Positions 45,419-55,204 of a stretch of DNA of 64,000 bases are shown here, piece after piece. The notes under the pieces were generated by a model. The model saw only the letters and a list, made by a program, of their open reading frames with translations. It made no database searches and was not told where the DNA came from. The stretch's first letter is position 1. Each line of letters opens with the position of its first letter. This stretch comes from Ursus arctos. Taxonomy: Eukaryota > Chordata > Mammalia > Carnivora > Ursidae. The stretch is taken from positions 31,234,313 through 31,298,312 of the forward strand of contig NW_026622952.1 in NCBI RefSeq assembly GCF_023065955.2, written 5' to 3'. Both the position numbers and the translations under genes were made by a program.

Positions 45419-46365
45419 TATACATACATATAATGAGTAGATATTACTTGTTCTTCCTCATCTAACCTTGAGTAATGTTTCCAGAATAAGATAGAAATGA
45501 AATTGATAGACCTCAGAATCTTACTATCTTTTGACCATTTATCTGAAGTGCCACTAAGAAAAAGTTTTCATTTGTTAGCTTCTGCCAGCCATGAGTTAAG
45601 GACCAATAAAGTCAGATTTATCTCAGATTGAAGGCGCTTTCACTAATTAGAAATACGGTAAAAGGAGAAGGGGAAAATTGAAGGTGTGAATAGGAGCCCA
45701 GCAGGGATGGGGTGGGGAAAGGAAGAGGGAGAGGGAGATATCATATTACAGATCAGAAGTCCTTGCCTGACTTTTTGGAGGAATTTTCATACCACATTTC
45801 TTGAGATAAAGTGACATTCTGTGCAATCTTGTACCATACTCCAGGTATTAGTGGATATATTGTGCCCTGTTTATCTATGACGTCAGGCTCCCTGAGCTAT
45901 ACCACTTTGGCTTACATTCTCACCTATACTGTATGCAACTTCATTGTCTATTGGCTTGATTCTAGCTTTCTTTCTCTCTTACTATCCTCTGCTTTACCTT
46001 CCATTTTCTTAGAGTCTTCTATGCCTTCCAAGATGAAAATTAAATCCATATCCAATCAAAAAAGAAATAAAACACCAATCCCTTCTTCTCCCAGGTGTCT
46101 TATGAGCATGGGTTCACTGTGGGATTTCTCAATAAGAGCCTGGGTGCAGGGAACCATCTACTTCATTTGTACAAGGATCTTAGGGGAATTTCAACATTTA
46201 GACTTTCTTGAAGTATGAATAGTACTCCTATCAAATTCAACACAGAATAGTAGGTTATATTTTTATATCCAAAAAGTGATTTAAGCACCAAACATGAATC
46301 CTACATGTCTCCTAAACTTCAAATGATGGAAATGAGTTGCTTGAGAATGGCAACCACAGTGTGAT
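45310..46365. other. Intergenic; GT microsatellite; one 135-codon frame
   Basis: A clean GT repeat occupies 45384-45418. A + strand frame at 45811-46218 is open for 135 codons. The translation is leucine/serine-rich with no motif that I recognise, no clear start context and no neighbour genes, so I do not call it a gene. No named repeat was seen. Confidence 0.5.
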
Positions 46366-46368
46366 ATT

Positions 46369-46450
46369 CAGGAACTGTGTCTCTGGCTGTTGCAATTTAT
46401 AGCCATTTTTCAGGGACTGTCTTTGGCTGCTGCAATTTATAACCATTTTC
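46369..46450. repeat. Tandem duplication of about 41 bases
   Basis: Two adjacent similar units: 46369-46410 and 46411-46450. Both contain a ctgt..ctttggctg/ctctggctg core, then tgcaatttata and ccattttt/c. They differ at several positions and by two bases in length, so the duplication is not recent. Confidence 0.85.
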
Positions 46451-46734
46451 CCTCTCATTAGAGTTGTAGGCAAATCTTGGCTCTACAAACGTTAGTCAAG
46501 CAGATGATACAAAAGTGACAAAAGGAAGGTTTAAAGCTAATTTTGAGATAGTTCTGTGACATGAGCTCATGAATAAAATGTAAAACTAATTATATGGGTG
46601 AGCATATACAGATTTAAAAGCAACATATCAGAGAGTTCAGGAAGAATGATTCCTTGTAAGACCTGAGACAACAAATGTAATGCAATTTGAGTCACTGGAA
46701 TAAGATAGTGGAATAACTTATGTTTCCTGTATCA

Positions 46735-46890
46735 AATATCTGGTGAGCTACTCAAAATGCAAATGACCATACCTCACCCCAGAACTTCAGAAACAAAATC
46801 TCTGGGGACAGGCCCCAGGAGTATACTTTTTCAGAAAATTTTGTGGGTAACCTTTATGTAGCTTAAAATTTGGGGACCCTTTGACAGTCC
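46735..46890. mobile_element. MER5-type hAT DNA transposon remnant
   Basis: Blocks ctactcaaaatgcaaatga, cctcaccccagaacttcag, aaacaaaatctctggggaca, ggccccaggagtatactttt and agcttaaaatttggggaccc fit the MER5A layout. No terminal repeat survives clearly. Confidence 0.65.
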
Positions 46891-47128
46891 ATACTATTCA
46901 TTTCCTTCTAACTATTTTCTAACTAGGAAACTGTTAGAGAAGAGGTCCTTTATGGAATTGCATAATTTGGGGAACATGATTGATGTCAAGGTATCATATG
47001 ATTTATGAGTTATTCATTTAAAGAATTTAAAAAAAGTGGGAGGGGGCAGATTGCTGATAGTAACTATGGCCTCAGAGTTTTAATGCCATGCACATATGAA
47101 GAAAATAAAAGATAAGGTCTGCTTTTAA

Positions 47129-47355
47129 AAAAATCATAGCAGGGGTGCCCAGGTGGTTCAGTCAGTTAAGCGTCTGACTCTTGATTGTGGCTCAGCTCAC
47201 AATCTCAGGGTCCTGAGTTTGAGCCCTGTGTGTTGGGCTTTGCACTCTGCACTCAGCTGCAGATTCTCTCTCTCTCTCTCTGCCCCTCTCCCTACTCACA
47301 CAATAAATAAATAGATAGATAAATAAATAAATAAAATCTTTTAAAAATCATAGCA
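47129..47355 (+). mobile_element. CAN-SINE with 13-bp target duplication
   Basis: The SINE (47142-47342) begins GGGGTGCCCAGGTGGTTCAG, has a TCTCTCTC middle and an unusual tail with AATAGATAGATAAATAAATA. Direct repeats aaaaatcatagca lie at 47129-47141 and 47343-47355. An older subfamily than the copies at 59749/61316. Confidence 0.96.
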
Positions 47356-47497
47356 GGAAAGAACAAATTAAATAAACCTAAAGGATAAAATATGAAAGAA
47401 AATCCACTACTATGTGTTGATGATAGAAAAAAATTGGTTTATATCTTAGATTATTAAATCTTCAGTGGGAGAACATAGAATAAAAGCACCATAAATT

Positions 47498-47760
47498 TCA
47501 GAAACTCCAAAAATGCTCTTTCTGTAAGATAAGGGCAACAGAATGTTGTTGAAGACATTTAAATAGATGCCAGAATTGTTGATCATGAAAAAATATGGGT
47601 GGCCCATGTACAACAATGTCATTACAGTATGCCAATACCCCTGGGATGTCAGCCAAAATGGAGGTAATTTTCTGAAAACAGCTCAGTCCTGAACTTAATC
47701 CAAAAGGCATCCATTCATAACAATCTATTCCTTTCAAGAAAGGAAAAGGCTATGCCAGAA
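47498..47760 (-). pseudogene. Ty3/gypsy-like reverse transcriptase relic
   Basis: On the minus strand, 47737-47498 is open for 79 codons and reads as the palm of an LTR-retrotransposon reverse transcriptase: MPFGLSSGLSCFQKI, then LADIPGVLAYCNDIVVHG and, after a spacer, HDQQFWHLFKCLQQHS and a Lys-containing end. YCND stands where the catalytic Y-x-D-D motif should be, so the first catalytic Asp is Asn. The FGLSS...FQ and IPGV...DIVVHG...HD spacing resembles Ty3/gypsy rather than L1 or vertebrate retrovirus enzymes. Mammals carry rare ancient gypsy fossils (MamGyp type) and this may be one. No LTR, integrase or protease is seen nearby. Confidence 0.6.
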
Positions 47761-47769
47761 AAAGGAGTT

Positions 47770-48320
47770 CTGTTGATATATTTTCATCATAAAAATAAGC
47801 AGTGCACACCACTAAGTAAACATTCATTTGGAACAAATTTTAAACATACCTAAACAAAATTATGTAGAATATCTACAATTACAAAAAATATATTTGTTTG
47901 CTTTTGTGTAAGACGATTTTAAGTGACAGAGAAAGAACATAAATAACAAAGAGAAGGCTCTGAAACACCAAGCTCTATTGAATTTATGTGTGAGCTAATT
48001 TAAAATTCAATCCAGCTTCTCTGCTTTCATAATCATATAGTGATGTTAAAACCCAAACACTGAGCCTGATCAGGAAATGAGATTGATTATTCATATCCAG
48101 TTTAAATCTTTCTAGTCCTGAGAGAAATTACTGTGAAGAATAAAAATCACAGAGAGTGGTAAAGAAATAACCAGGTCATGAATTTTTACTTTGGTAAGGC
48201 TTATCTGGCAGCAGAGTTGAACATGAGTTAATATTAGTGCTCTGTTTCAAAGAATTGAAGAATTAATCCATATCTACTAGAATGTTAAAGTATTTAAACA
48301 TTCATTGTTGCTATTGTTTC
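47770..48320. other. Intergenic, nothing recognised
   Basis: A+T-rich sequence adjoining the gypsy-like relic. I see no recognisable continuation of it. Confidence 0.5.
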
Positions 48321-48324
48321 ATTA

Positions 48325-48420
48325 ATTGATTCAAATGTGACATTCGCTGAATGCCTTCTATGGGCCAGGGTCTACACTAGATATAGTATAGAACATGGAC
48401 CCTAGGGAAAGAAAGAGTCA
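48325..48420 (-). repeat. L2 LINE 3' end, antisense
   Basis: Blocks tgacattcgctgaatgcctt, ctatgggccagggtctacac and tagaacatggaccctaggg match the antisense L2 terminus. Confidence 0.55.
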
Positions 48421-48448
48421 GCTGTGAGCATGATAAAAGTATGTGTAT

Positions 48449-48640
48449 AAAAAATTGTACGCGCCTGGGTGGCTCAGTCATTAAGCGTCTGCCTTCAGCT
48501 CAGGTCATGATCCTGGGGTCCTGGGATCAAGCCCCAAGGGAGCCTGCTTCTCCCTCTACCACTCCCCCTGCTTGTGTTCCTTCTCTCACTGTCTCTTTCC
48601 CTATCAAATAAACAAATAAAATCTTTTTTAAAAAATTGTA
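48449..48640 (+). mobile_element. CAN-SINE with 11-bp target duplication
   Basis: The SINE (48460-48629) starts CGCGCCTGGGTGGCTCAGTC, with the first bases lost, includes tcatgatcctggggtcctgg and ends CTATCAAATAAACAAATAAA. Direct repeats aaaaaattgta lie at 48449-48459 and 48630-48640. The body carries a deletion after the B box. Confidence 0.95.
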
Positions 48641-48889
48641 TTGTGCAGGGTTGTATATGTGTTTTGATATGTAATTGCTTGTAAATGGATGTCTGTGCAT
48701 ATATTTATATATAATATGTAATGAATTAATAAATTATAAAATTATTATAAATAAGAATACAATGAGTAATAATGGTTTTCCATGAAACAATATAAAACCT
48801 GCTTTTCTGGGAGATGGTGATTAAGATAAGTGAAATAAAGTAAAAATTAATCAGATTATAATTGGCAGTAAAGGAGAACAAAGAAGAGA

Positions 48890-49330
48890 AATAGAAAATT
48901 ATTTGAGATGAATGAAGAAAAAAGGCAACATACCAAACGCATGGGATGTGCTAACATGGTAATTGGAAGAAATTTAACAGCTGTAAACTTCTATATTAAA
49001 AAGGAAGATGGGGTGCCTGGGTGGCGCAGTCGGTTAAGCATCCAACTCTTGGTTTCGGCTCAGGTCCTGACCTCAGGGTTGTGAGATTGAGCCCCGAGTT
49101 GGGTTCCGCACTCAGCACGGAGTCTGCTCAAATCTATAACCTAAGTTTCCAATTTAAGAAGTTAGAAAAAGCTAACAAACCTAACAGAAGGAAAGAATAG
49201 TAAAGTCTGTTGGAAGTAAATTAAGTAGAGAGTAGAAAAATAATAGAGAAAATCAACAACAGTAACAAAAAATTTGTTTCTTAAAAAAATCCAGCAAAAT
49301 TTACAAACCATCACCTAGATTGGTCAAGAA

Positions 49331-49361
<31 letters not shown>

Positions 49362-49985
49362 AGTCTCAAATTACTAAAATCATGACTGAAAGAGGGGACA
49401 TTGCTATTGAACTCACAGAAATAAAAGGCATTATAAGAGAATGCTATGAACAGCTGTATGTAAACATGTTAGATCGGTCAGATGAAATGAATACATTCCC
49501 AGAAAAACTTCTACTACTGAAACTGACTCAAGAAGAAACAAAAAATCTGGTCATTTAAAAACTAAAGATTTCTAATTAATAAAAACAAAACAAAACAAAA
49601 AACTACCACAAAGAAGCACCTGACTTGCATTCTTTCCTGGTATATTCTACCACTAATACGATTTTTACAAATTCTTCCAAAAAATAGGAAAGAGGGAACG
49701 CTTCTCAACTCATTCTGTAAAGCCAATGTTTCTCTGATCCCCAAACCGTACAAACACATTTCAAGAAAACTTCAGACAAATATCTCTATGCATATAGGCA
49801 CAAAGAAATCTTTAACAAAATATTAACAAATCATATCCAGCAACATATAAAAAGAATTGTATACATGACAAATGAGATTTAGCCAAGGAACGCCAGGGCA
49901 GTTTATCATCCAAAATCAATCAAGATAATACATTATATTAATAGAATAAAAGAGAAAATCCACACAATCATCTCAAAAAGGAATG
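48890..49985 (+). mobile_element. L1 ORF2 fragment, sense, interrupted by SINE
   Basis: Sense L1 ORF2 is recognisable on both sides of the SINE at 49010-49129: gaaatttaacagctgtaaac before it, then caaatctataacctaagttt, tagagaaaatcaacaacagt, accatcacctagattggtc, agaaataaaaggcattataa, tatgaacagctgtatgtaaa and aaatgagatttagccaagga after. It encodes the start and mid part of the reverse transcriptase, now full of stops. An A/AG-rich tract at 49328-49363 is an expanded version of an A-rich L1 run. Confidence 0.82.
49010..49129 (+). mobile_element. CAN-SINE lacking its 3' half, nested in L1
   Basis: Starts GGGGTGCCTGGGTGGCGCAG, keeps the tRNA head and following segment (ggctcaggtcctgacctcag, gagattgagccccgagttgg) and stops at about gcacggagtctgctc. 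The CT-rich middle, AATAAA motif and A tail are absent. L1 sequence resumes immediately. Because SINEs normally lose 5' rather than 3' sequence, a later deletion or unusual insertion is implied. Confidence 0.92.
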
Positions 49986-50050
49986 GGCATAATTTATTGA
50001 ATGCTAACAACCTGTCAGACATTGCTAGACACTTTTCAATGCAGATATAC
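49986..50050 (+). repeat. MIR fragment (tentative)
   Basis: Short blocks cataatttattgaatgctaa and tcagacattgctagacact resemble the MIR start. Low support because of length. Confidence 0.4.
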
Positions 50051-50059
50051 CAGGATTTA

Positions 50060-50360
50060 CAGGGATAAACGATTAACATGACATTAAGTTTACTGAAAAT
50101 GGAGGAAGTTTTGGTTCACATTCCCAAGCTTGAGAAGGGTAACAACAGATATTGATTTAGAAAGAACTGGAGTTAGGTTTTCTAACAGAGACTACCTCTT
50201 ATTTTTACCTCTATATGTTCACTCCATTATCTTATTGAGATAATAAAGTATACTAAAGAGCATACCCATATGCAGCTCAGACTCCAATCCCAATGGATTC
50301 CATTAAGAGAATGAACTTTATTTATGCTTACGTGATACAATATAAAAGTCCTATACAGGA
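50060..50360. other. Intergenic, nothing recognised
   Basis: No supported feature. Confidence 0.5.
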
Positions 50361-50364
50361 ATGA

Positions 50365-50530
50365 GAAAAGCCAGCTGGCACTAGATAGTTTGGGGAAAGT
50401 TACTTAGTCTGTCTTATCCTCAGTTTCCCCCAATGTAAAAACTGATCACAGTGTATGTTCTGCCTATCTGCCTATCTCATTTGGTAGCTGTGAAGATCAG
50501 ATGGATCGTTATTTATGAAAACTGTCTGTC
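50365..50530 (-). repeat. MIR fragment, antisense
   Basis: Blocks gggaaagttacttagtctgt, cttatcctcagtttccccca and gtagctgtgaagatcagat are antisense MIR ('ggcaagttacttaacctctctg...cctcagtttcctcatctg...ttgtgaggattaaatg'). Confidence 0.65.
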
Positions 50531-50539
50531 AGCATGTTA

Positions 50540-51590
50540 TCTTTCACACATATTGGATGTGCTTTTAAAAAAATAAAATCAGATAGACAAAAAGAAAGTT
50601 GCCATTCATGATTATTTTGGACTTTTATAATTTATCTTGGGAAAATTTACTTGTTTAAGAATGCAACTTTATTGGCTTTTATTATGTTTATAAACAAATT
50701 ATGTTTGTTTATAAAAATACACCTTCCTGATCTAGACTGAATGGAGAAACTGTGATAGGAGAGAAATGAATTGCTTTGCCTGATAAAGTAATAAGAATTT
50801 TAAGAGATGAAAACTAGACCTCTGGGTTGAAAGGAAGGAAATGAAGTAAAAAAATATGATAAAAGGAGAGTGTGTCAAATAGTGGCAGGCTGGATTCTAA
50901 GGGGAGAGATGGTCAATAAGAAATCCTATATGGTAGGTGAATTCTAATGATGTTACAATGACTAATAGTAAAACTTAAATTTCTTTCTGTCTGGGGCTAT
51001 AATTGACACCCATTAGACTGAAGTATTTGGAAAATATCTATAACACACAACAGCTTTGCATTATTTGTTCTTTTTTTTTTTTTTTTCATTGTTAACTGAT
51101 TTGTTGAAAGGATTATGTTCATGTTTTGGGGTAGGATAATCATAAGCAATATGAATATCAGTAATTGATCGTAACAGGATTCCATAATGATTAAAAGAAT
51201 CCTTAGGGTTGGAACTCAGAGCAAAACTTTATGGGCGATTAACACAAAAATGTATGGACTCCTATCTCCAGAGTGTATCTTTACTGATATCTTTGAGAGG
51301 GTATTGGATTTACAGAAATGGTGACCAAGGAGTTTAGGAAGAGATGATACAAGTTTGGATGACTTAGAGACTTTCAAATTACAATAACAAGGTTAACTTA
51401 GTGAGACCAAAACAAATTACCTCTAAAATAGAGATTAACACAAAGTTAATCATTAACTTATAGAACAGTTAAAAGCAAGTATAATTCAAATAGAATGTTT
51501 TTCCTTTATTATTATCATCACGATAGTTATAATTTTTACAAAGTCAGATAAACAATGAGGCCAATATGATTCATCTATCAACATAGGAGA
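50540..51590. other. Intergenic, nothing recognised
   Basis: A T run lies at about 51071-51086. No gene, RNA or named repeat seen. Confidence 0.5.
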
Positions 51591-51597
51591 TATTTCG

Positions 51598-51824
51598 AAA
51601 TTAGTAACCATTTGGGGTGCCTGGGTATCTTAGTTGTTCGGGCATCTGACTCTTGGTTTTGACTCAGGTCATGATCTCAGGGTCCTGAAATGGAGCCCTG
51701 TGTCAGGCTCAGCATGGAATCTTCTTGAGATTCTCTCTCTTCCTCTCCCTCTGCCCTTCCCTGCCATGCTCTCTCTCTCTCTCAAATAAATAAATAAAAT
51801 CTTTAAAAAAATTAAAAACCGTTT
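51598..51824 (+). mobile_element. CAN-SINE with imperfect target duplication
   Basis: The SINE (51614-51808) begins GGGGTGCCTGGGTATCTTAG, has tcatgatctcagggtcctga and a CT-rich middle, and ends CTCAAATAAATAAATAAAAT. Flanks aaattagtaaccattt (51598-51613) and aaattaaaaaccgttt (51809-51824) match at 13 of 16 positions, fitting an older insertion. The minus-strand frame 51669-51875 is antisense to it. Confidence 0.93.
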
Positions 51825-51829
51825 AATCC

Positions 51830-52305
51830 AGCATCCTTGTTGAAAAAGGCAGGTCTCTACTTTACAGTGAACCAACAGCTAGCAATTGTTTGGCATGTGG
51901 TGTTTGGCCATCTATACCTAAGTATTATTTTTTTTGCACATATAGTTGGTAATGGCAACTCACGTTGATTTATGGAAGCTTAAGTTTGGCCATCTTCTGT
52001 CCTCTACTTCTGCCCACCACCCACCTTCATCCTCCAAGATGGTATTATTTCTCTTTCCTGATTTGTACCAATAAAGCCCTGTTGTTGAGTATATCCATCC
52101 CTTTTAACCAAGGTATCAGCGTTTCCATAAATTTAAGCCAGCACTTACAAGATCAGTGAATTGGGAGATCACTAAGTTGTAAAATTAAAAGAGGAAAGAA
52201 ATGAAATGTAGTTGAGAATGATTATGAATTAATTCAGGGTTTTTTTCTTTTATATCTGCAGTATTTGGGGGAGGGTGAAGAAACTGGTGTTAACACACCA
52301 ACTTT
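51830..52305. other. Intergenic, nothing recognised
   Basis: No supported gene. A 64-codon frame at 51965-52159 has no motif. Confidence 0.5.
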
Positions 52306-52309
52306 GAGT

Positions 52310-52440
52310 TGGGAGTCTCATAGTCATTGAATCTTCAGAAAACATGTGATAGATGACATAATTAGACTCATTTTAAAAACGAATCTACTGAGTTTCAGAG
52401 AGATTTGATTACTTCTTAAAGTTTACATAACAAATTAAAG
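52310..52440 (+). repeat. MIR fragment
   Basis: Blocks agtctcatagtcattgaatc, agactcattttaaaaacgaa and ctactgagtttcagagagat follow the MIR core order. Diverged. Confidence 0.5.
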
Positions 52441-52449
52441 AGGACCATA

Positions 52450-54655
52450 ATGTTCAAACTTTAATCTCACTGAAAAATCCTTGTGAGTTCCCCTTGGGCA
52501 TAAAATAAGCCCCCAACTTCTACCCTCCTTGGAAAATAAATATCAGGCAGCTACTTTATGTAGTATTAAAATTTGGAATTTAATGTGTTTATAATGATAG
52601 CAAATACATTTTAAGCCTATAAAAAGATAATATTTTGTTTCAGAGACACTTTGAGGAGCCAAAGTTGTTTTTTCACTGTTTGTGTTGTTTTACTGTGTGA
52701 TATGGGAATTCAAACAAAAAGGAATAAATCTATCCTCTTTTAAAAAATCAATCACTCATCTAATGTACATAATGTATACATTTGATTATCACTGACAAAA
52801 CATAGTTTCACTATTTAAAAAAACTGAAATAATTTTGATAATAGAGTATTATAAAACCTAAAGTATATAAGCACCTTCATATAATCATTTATATGTATAA
52901 GTCATATACAAAATACTCTCCTCTCAGAAATTTCATATAGGAGAAAAACCCTCAAGTCTTTAATCAGAGGCCATTCTTATATCTACAGGTTTATCTTTCG
53001 GGTCCTGTGACATTTCATTGAGCTTTTATTCTTGGACAGACATGTTTCCAAGCATATTGTGTTCTCTAGCCTTAAATAGTTTTGTTTTGCTTGAATCTTA
53101 TCTTGATTTGGGGAAAAAGATATTTCACTCCATGGGGTACATTTCTAAATGATGCTCCAGAAATAGATCAAACAAGCAAATTATTTGCATGGATTGGTTC
53201 AACTGAGAAAATAATGTGCTCCTACAGTCTCCTTGTCTTGTCTTAACCTCCCACACTGGAAGTTGTTGAAAGATCCCAGTACCTATTCATATACTCATCA
53301 AAGAAAGGTTTTCAGACCAAAACAATACTTTTCTTCAATTTAACAATTAGTGTCTAGAAATATTACCCATACCTTCTGATGATCATGGTACAATGAACTA
53401 GTTAAAATTTTTGCACTAAAATAGACATCAGACTTTCTCTGGTTAATTGTGTTTATTTCACTGATTAATTCAGAAACCTCAACATAAAATATTTTTACTT
53501 GGCATTCCTGAATTTTATTAACAAAATCAGTAGAAAAATTCTAAAAGTTGTGTCAATATTTTCATAATTTGAACAAATTTAGGTACTAAGTAGCTAATCC
53601 TCATAGTTTTAGTTCAATGTTTTTGTGTAATTGTGTGTGTGTGCATGAGTGTGGGTACAGCAATGCACACTCTAATGTCTTTACCATGAAATTCAGTATC
53701 TTAGATTTTACAACTGGAACATGGCTGGCATTTAGGAAAGCGTTGATTTACTTTTGCATGTCAAGTATGGAAATATAGCTTTTCCCTCACACAGTGACTA
53801 ATGAGCCTGTCAGTAGAATGGTGTTTTACAGAGTTTTATGCAACAAAGGACTAGTGGCTACTTTTTATTCTATAGTCAAAGCAGCAAAACATGGCAAGCA
53901 GAACCAAAATGTCAAAAGTAATCTATCATGACTCAATTACATGTGAAAAGAAACATAAAAGGGAAGAAATATATTATTAGATAAATCTAAAAGAGCACAT
54001 TAGATAGTGGAAAGATTTTATTTATTTCTCATAATGCATTATTTGCCAACAATAAACAAATATATCTAGTCAATTTCCCTAAACCATAATTATGATACAT
54101 ACAAATATTATACTATTCTCCATCTGCTTCTCTTTTATTGTGATAAGCAAAGTACAGTATTTTTAAATTTTCCTCTAATTCTTTCAAATAAGATAGCAAT
54201 AGGAAGAGACTACATTTATTAAAAGAAATACCTGAGATGAGTAGTTTCAATATCAACTTGTCAATAAAATGTGAGAAGTCAAAACTGTTACAATTTCCTA
54301 GGGCCTATAGTGGCAATTTCAGGCAAAAGAAAAAAAAAAAAAAAACAGTTCATTTAGCCAGACGTCTGAGAGGAAATTGAACATACAAATCTCAGTCAAT
54401 ATTTTCATGTTGACTTGGGAAGCAACCATCATGAAATATCCCAGTAGGACATTTTGGATTCAGATATTTTCAAAGTTGAAACAGAATGAAGCAATAATGG
54501 GCTTCTGGAAGGTTTTGACAATATGTCTTCCAAAACAATACGCCGTATCAAATTTAAGTTACTTTACTCAGATTTTCTATAGCAAGGTTCGTCTGCAATG
54601 TGCTTTCATACATGGAGGCAATCACTTGTCAGGTACTGCAGAATTGGTGGAAACA
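52450..54655. other. Intergenic, nothing recognised; A run
   Basis: An A run lies at 54330-54345. An AATAAA occurs about 65 bases upstream, but I see no coding similarity before it, so I do not call a retrocopy. The rest is A+T rich without named repeats. Confidence 0.45.
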
Positions 54656-54662
54656 TCTGAAA

Positions 54663-54780
54663 TCTAGAGCTGCAGTGTCCAACAAGGTAGCCATTAGCCG
54701 TATATGGCTGTATAAATTTAAGTTTAAATTAGTTAAAATTAAATAAAAATTAAAAATCAATTTTTTTTCAGTAGTTCCTC
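54663..54780. mobile_element. MER-type DNA transposon remnant (family unnamed)
   Basis: The segment gagctgcagtgtccaacaag, gtagccattagccgtatatg and the AT-rich TTTAAATTAGTTAAAATTAA stretch, ending with cagtagttcctcaagtg, matches a common mammalian hAT-like element with 'agtgctgtccaatatggtagccactagccacatgtggct' ends. I am not sure of its name. Confidence 0.55.
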
Positions 54781-54829
54781 AAGTGATCTTACAGGTGTGT
54801 GGAAAGCACATCTTTGGAAATATTTGGTG

Positions 54830-55200
54830 AACTGCTCTAGTGCTCATCACAGAGAAAGGAGAAGCAAGGGAAGAATAAGTGGGCTGAGCATGCTGAGAAA
54901 AGTGCAAGCCTAGCGTTGCACAGGGAGGTCTAATTACAGGGAGAGAAATACTCCTAGCAGACAATGCAAACCCTTGCCTGCCCAAGCATGGTTACCCTAG
55001 CCCTGTCTCACACGCTAATCATTCCCCGCTCCAGATATCTCAAACCAGTCTTTCCTTGCTTTCTGAAGCCATTTTTAGACTGTCTTGGAAACCCTGTCCT
55101 GCTGTGCTTCAAAAGTCTTATTACGTAAGTAATAAAATTTTTCATACTTTCTTGGGATGTGTGTGGCATCATTAGTTTTGACCTCTGAACCAGATTTGGG
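54830..55200 (+). mobile_element. Possible LTR fragment, unclassified
   Basis: This G+C-richer stretch has a polyadenylation-like AATAAA at about 55130-55135, followed by cttgggatgtgtgtggcatc and gacctctgaacc. The composition step and 3' layout are LTR-like, resembling class I MER-type LTRs. I find neither clear TG...CA ends nor a target duplication, so this is tentative. An unrecognised unique sequence is the alternative. Confidence 0.35.
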
Positions 55201-55204
55201 CTTT

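Noticed and set aside
54180..54345. Possible retrocopy ending in an A run
   Set aside because: AATAAA is about 65 bases from the A run and no coding similarity or G+C shift is seen upstream.
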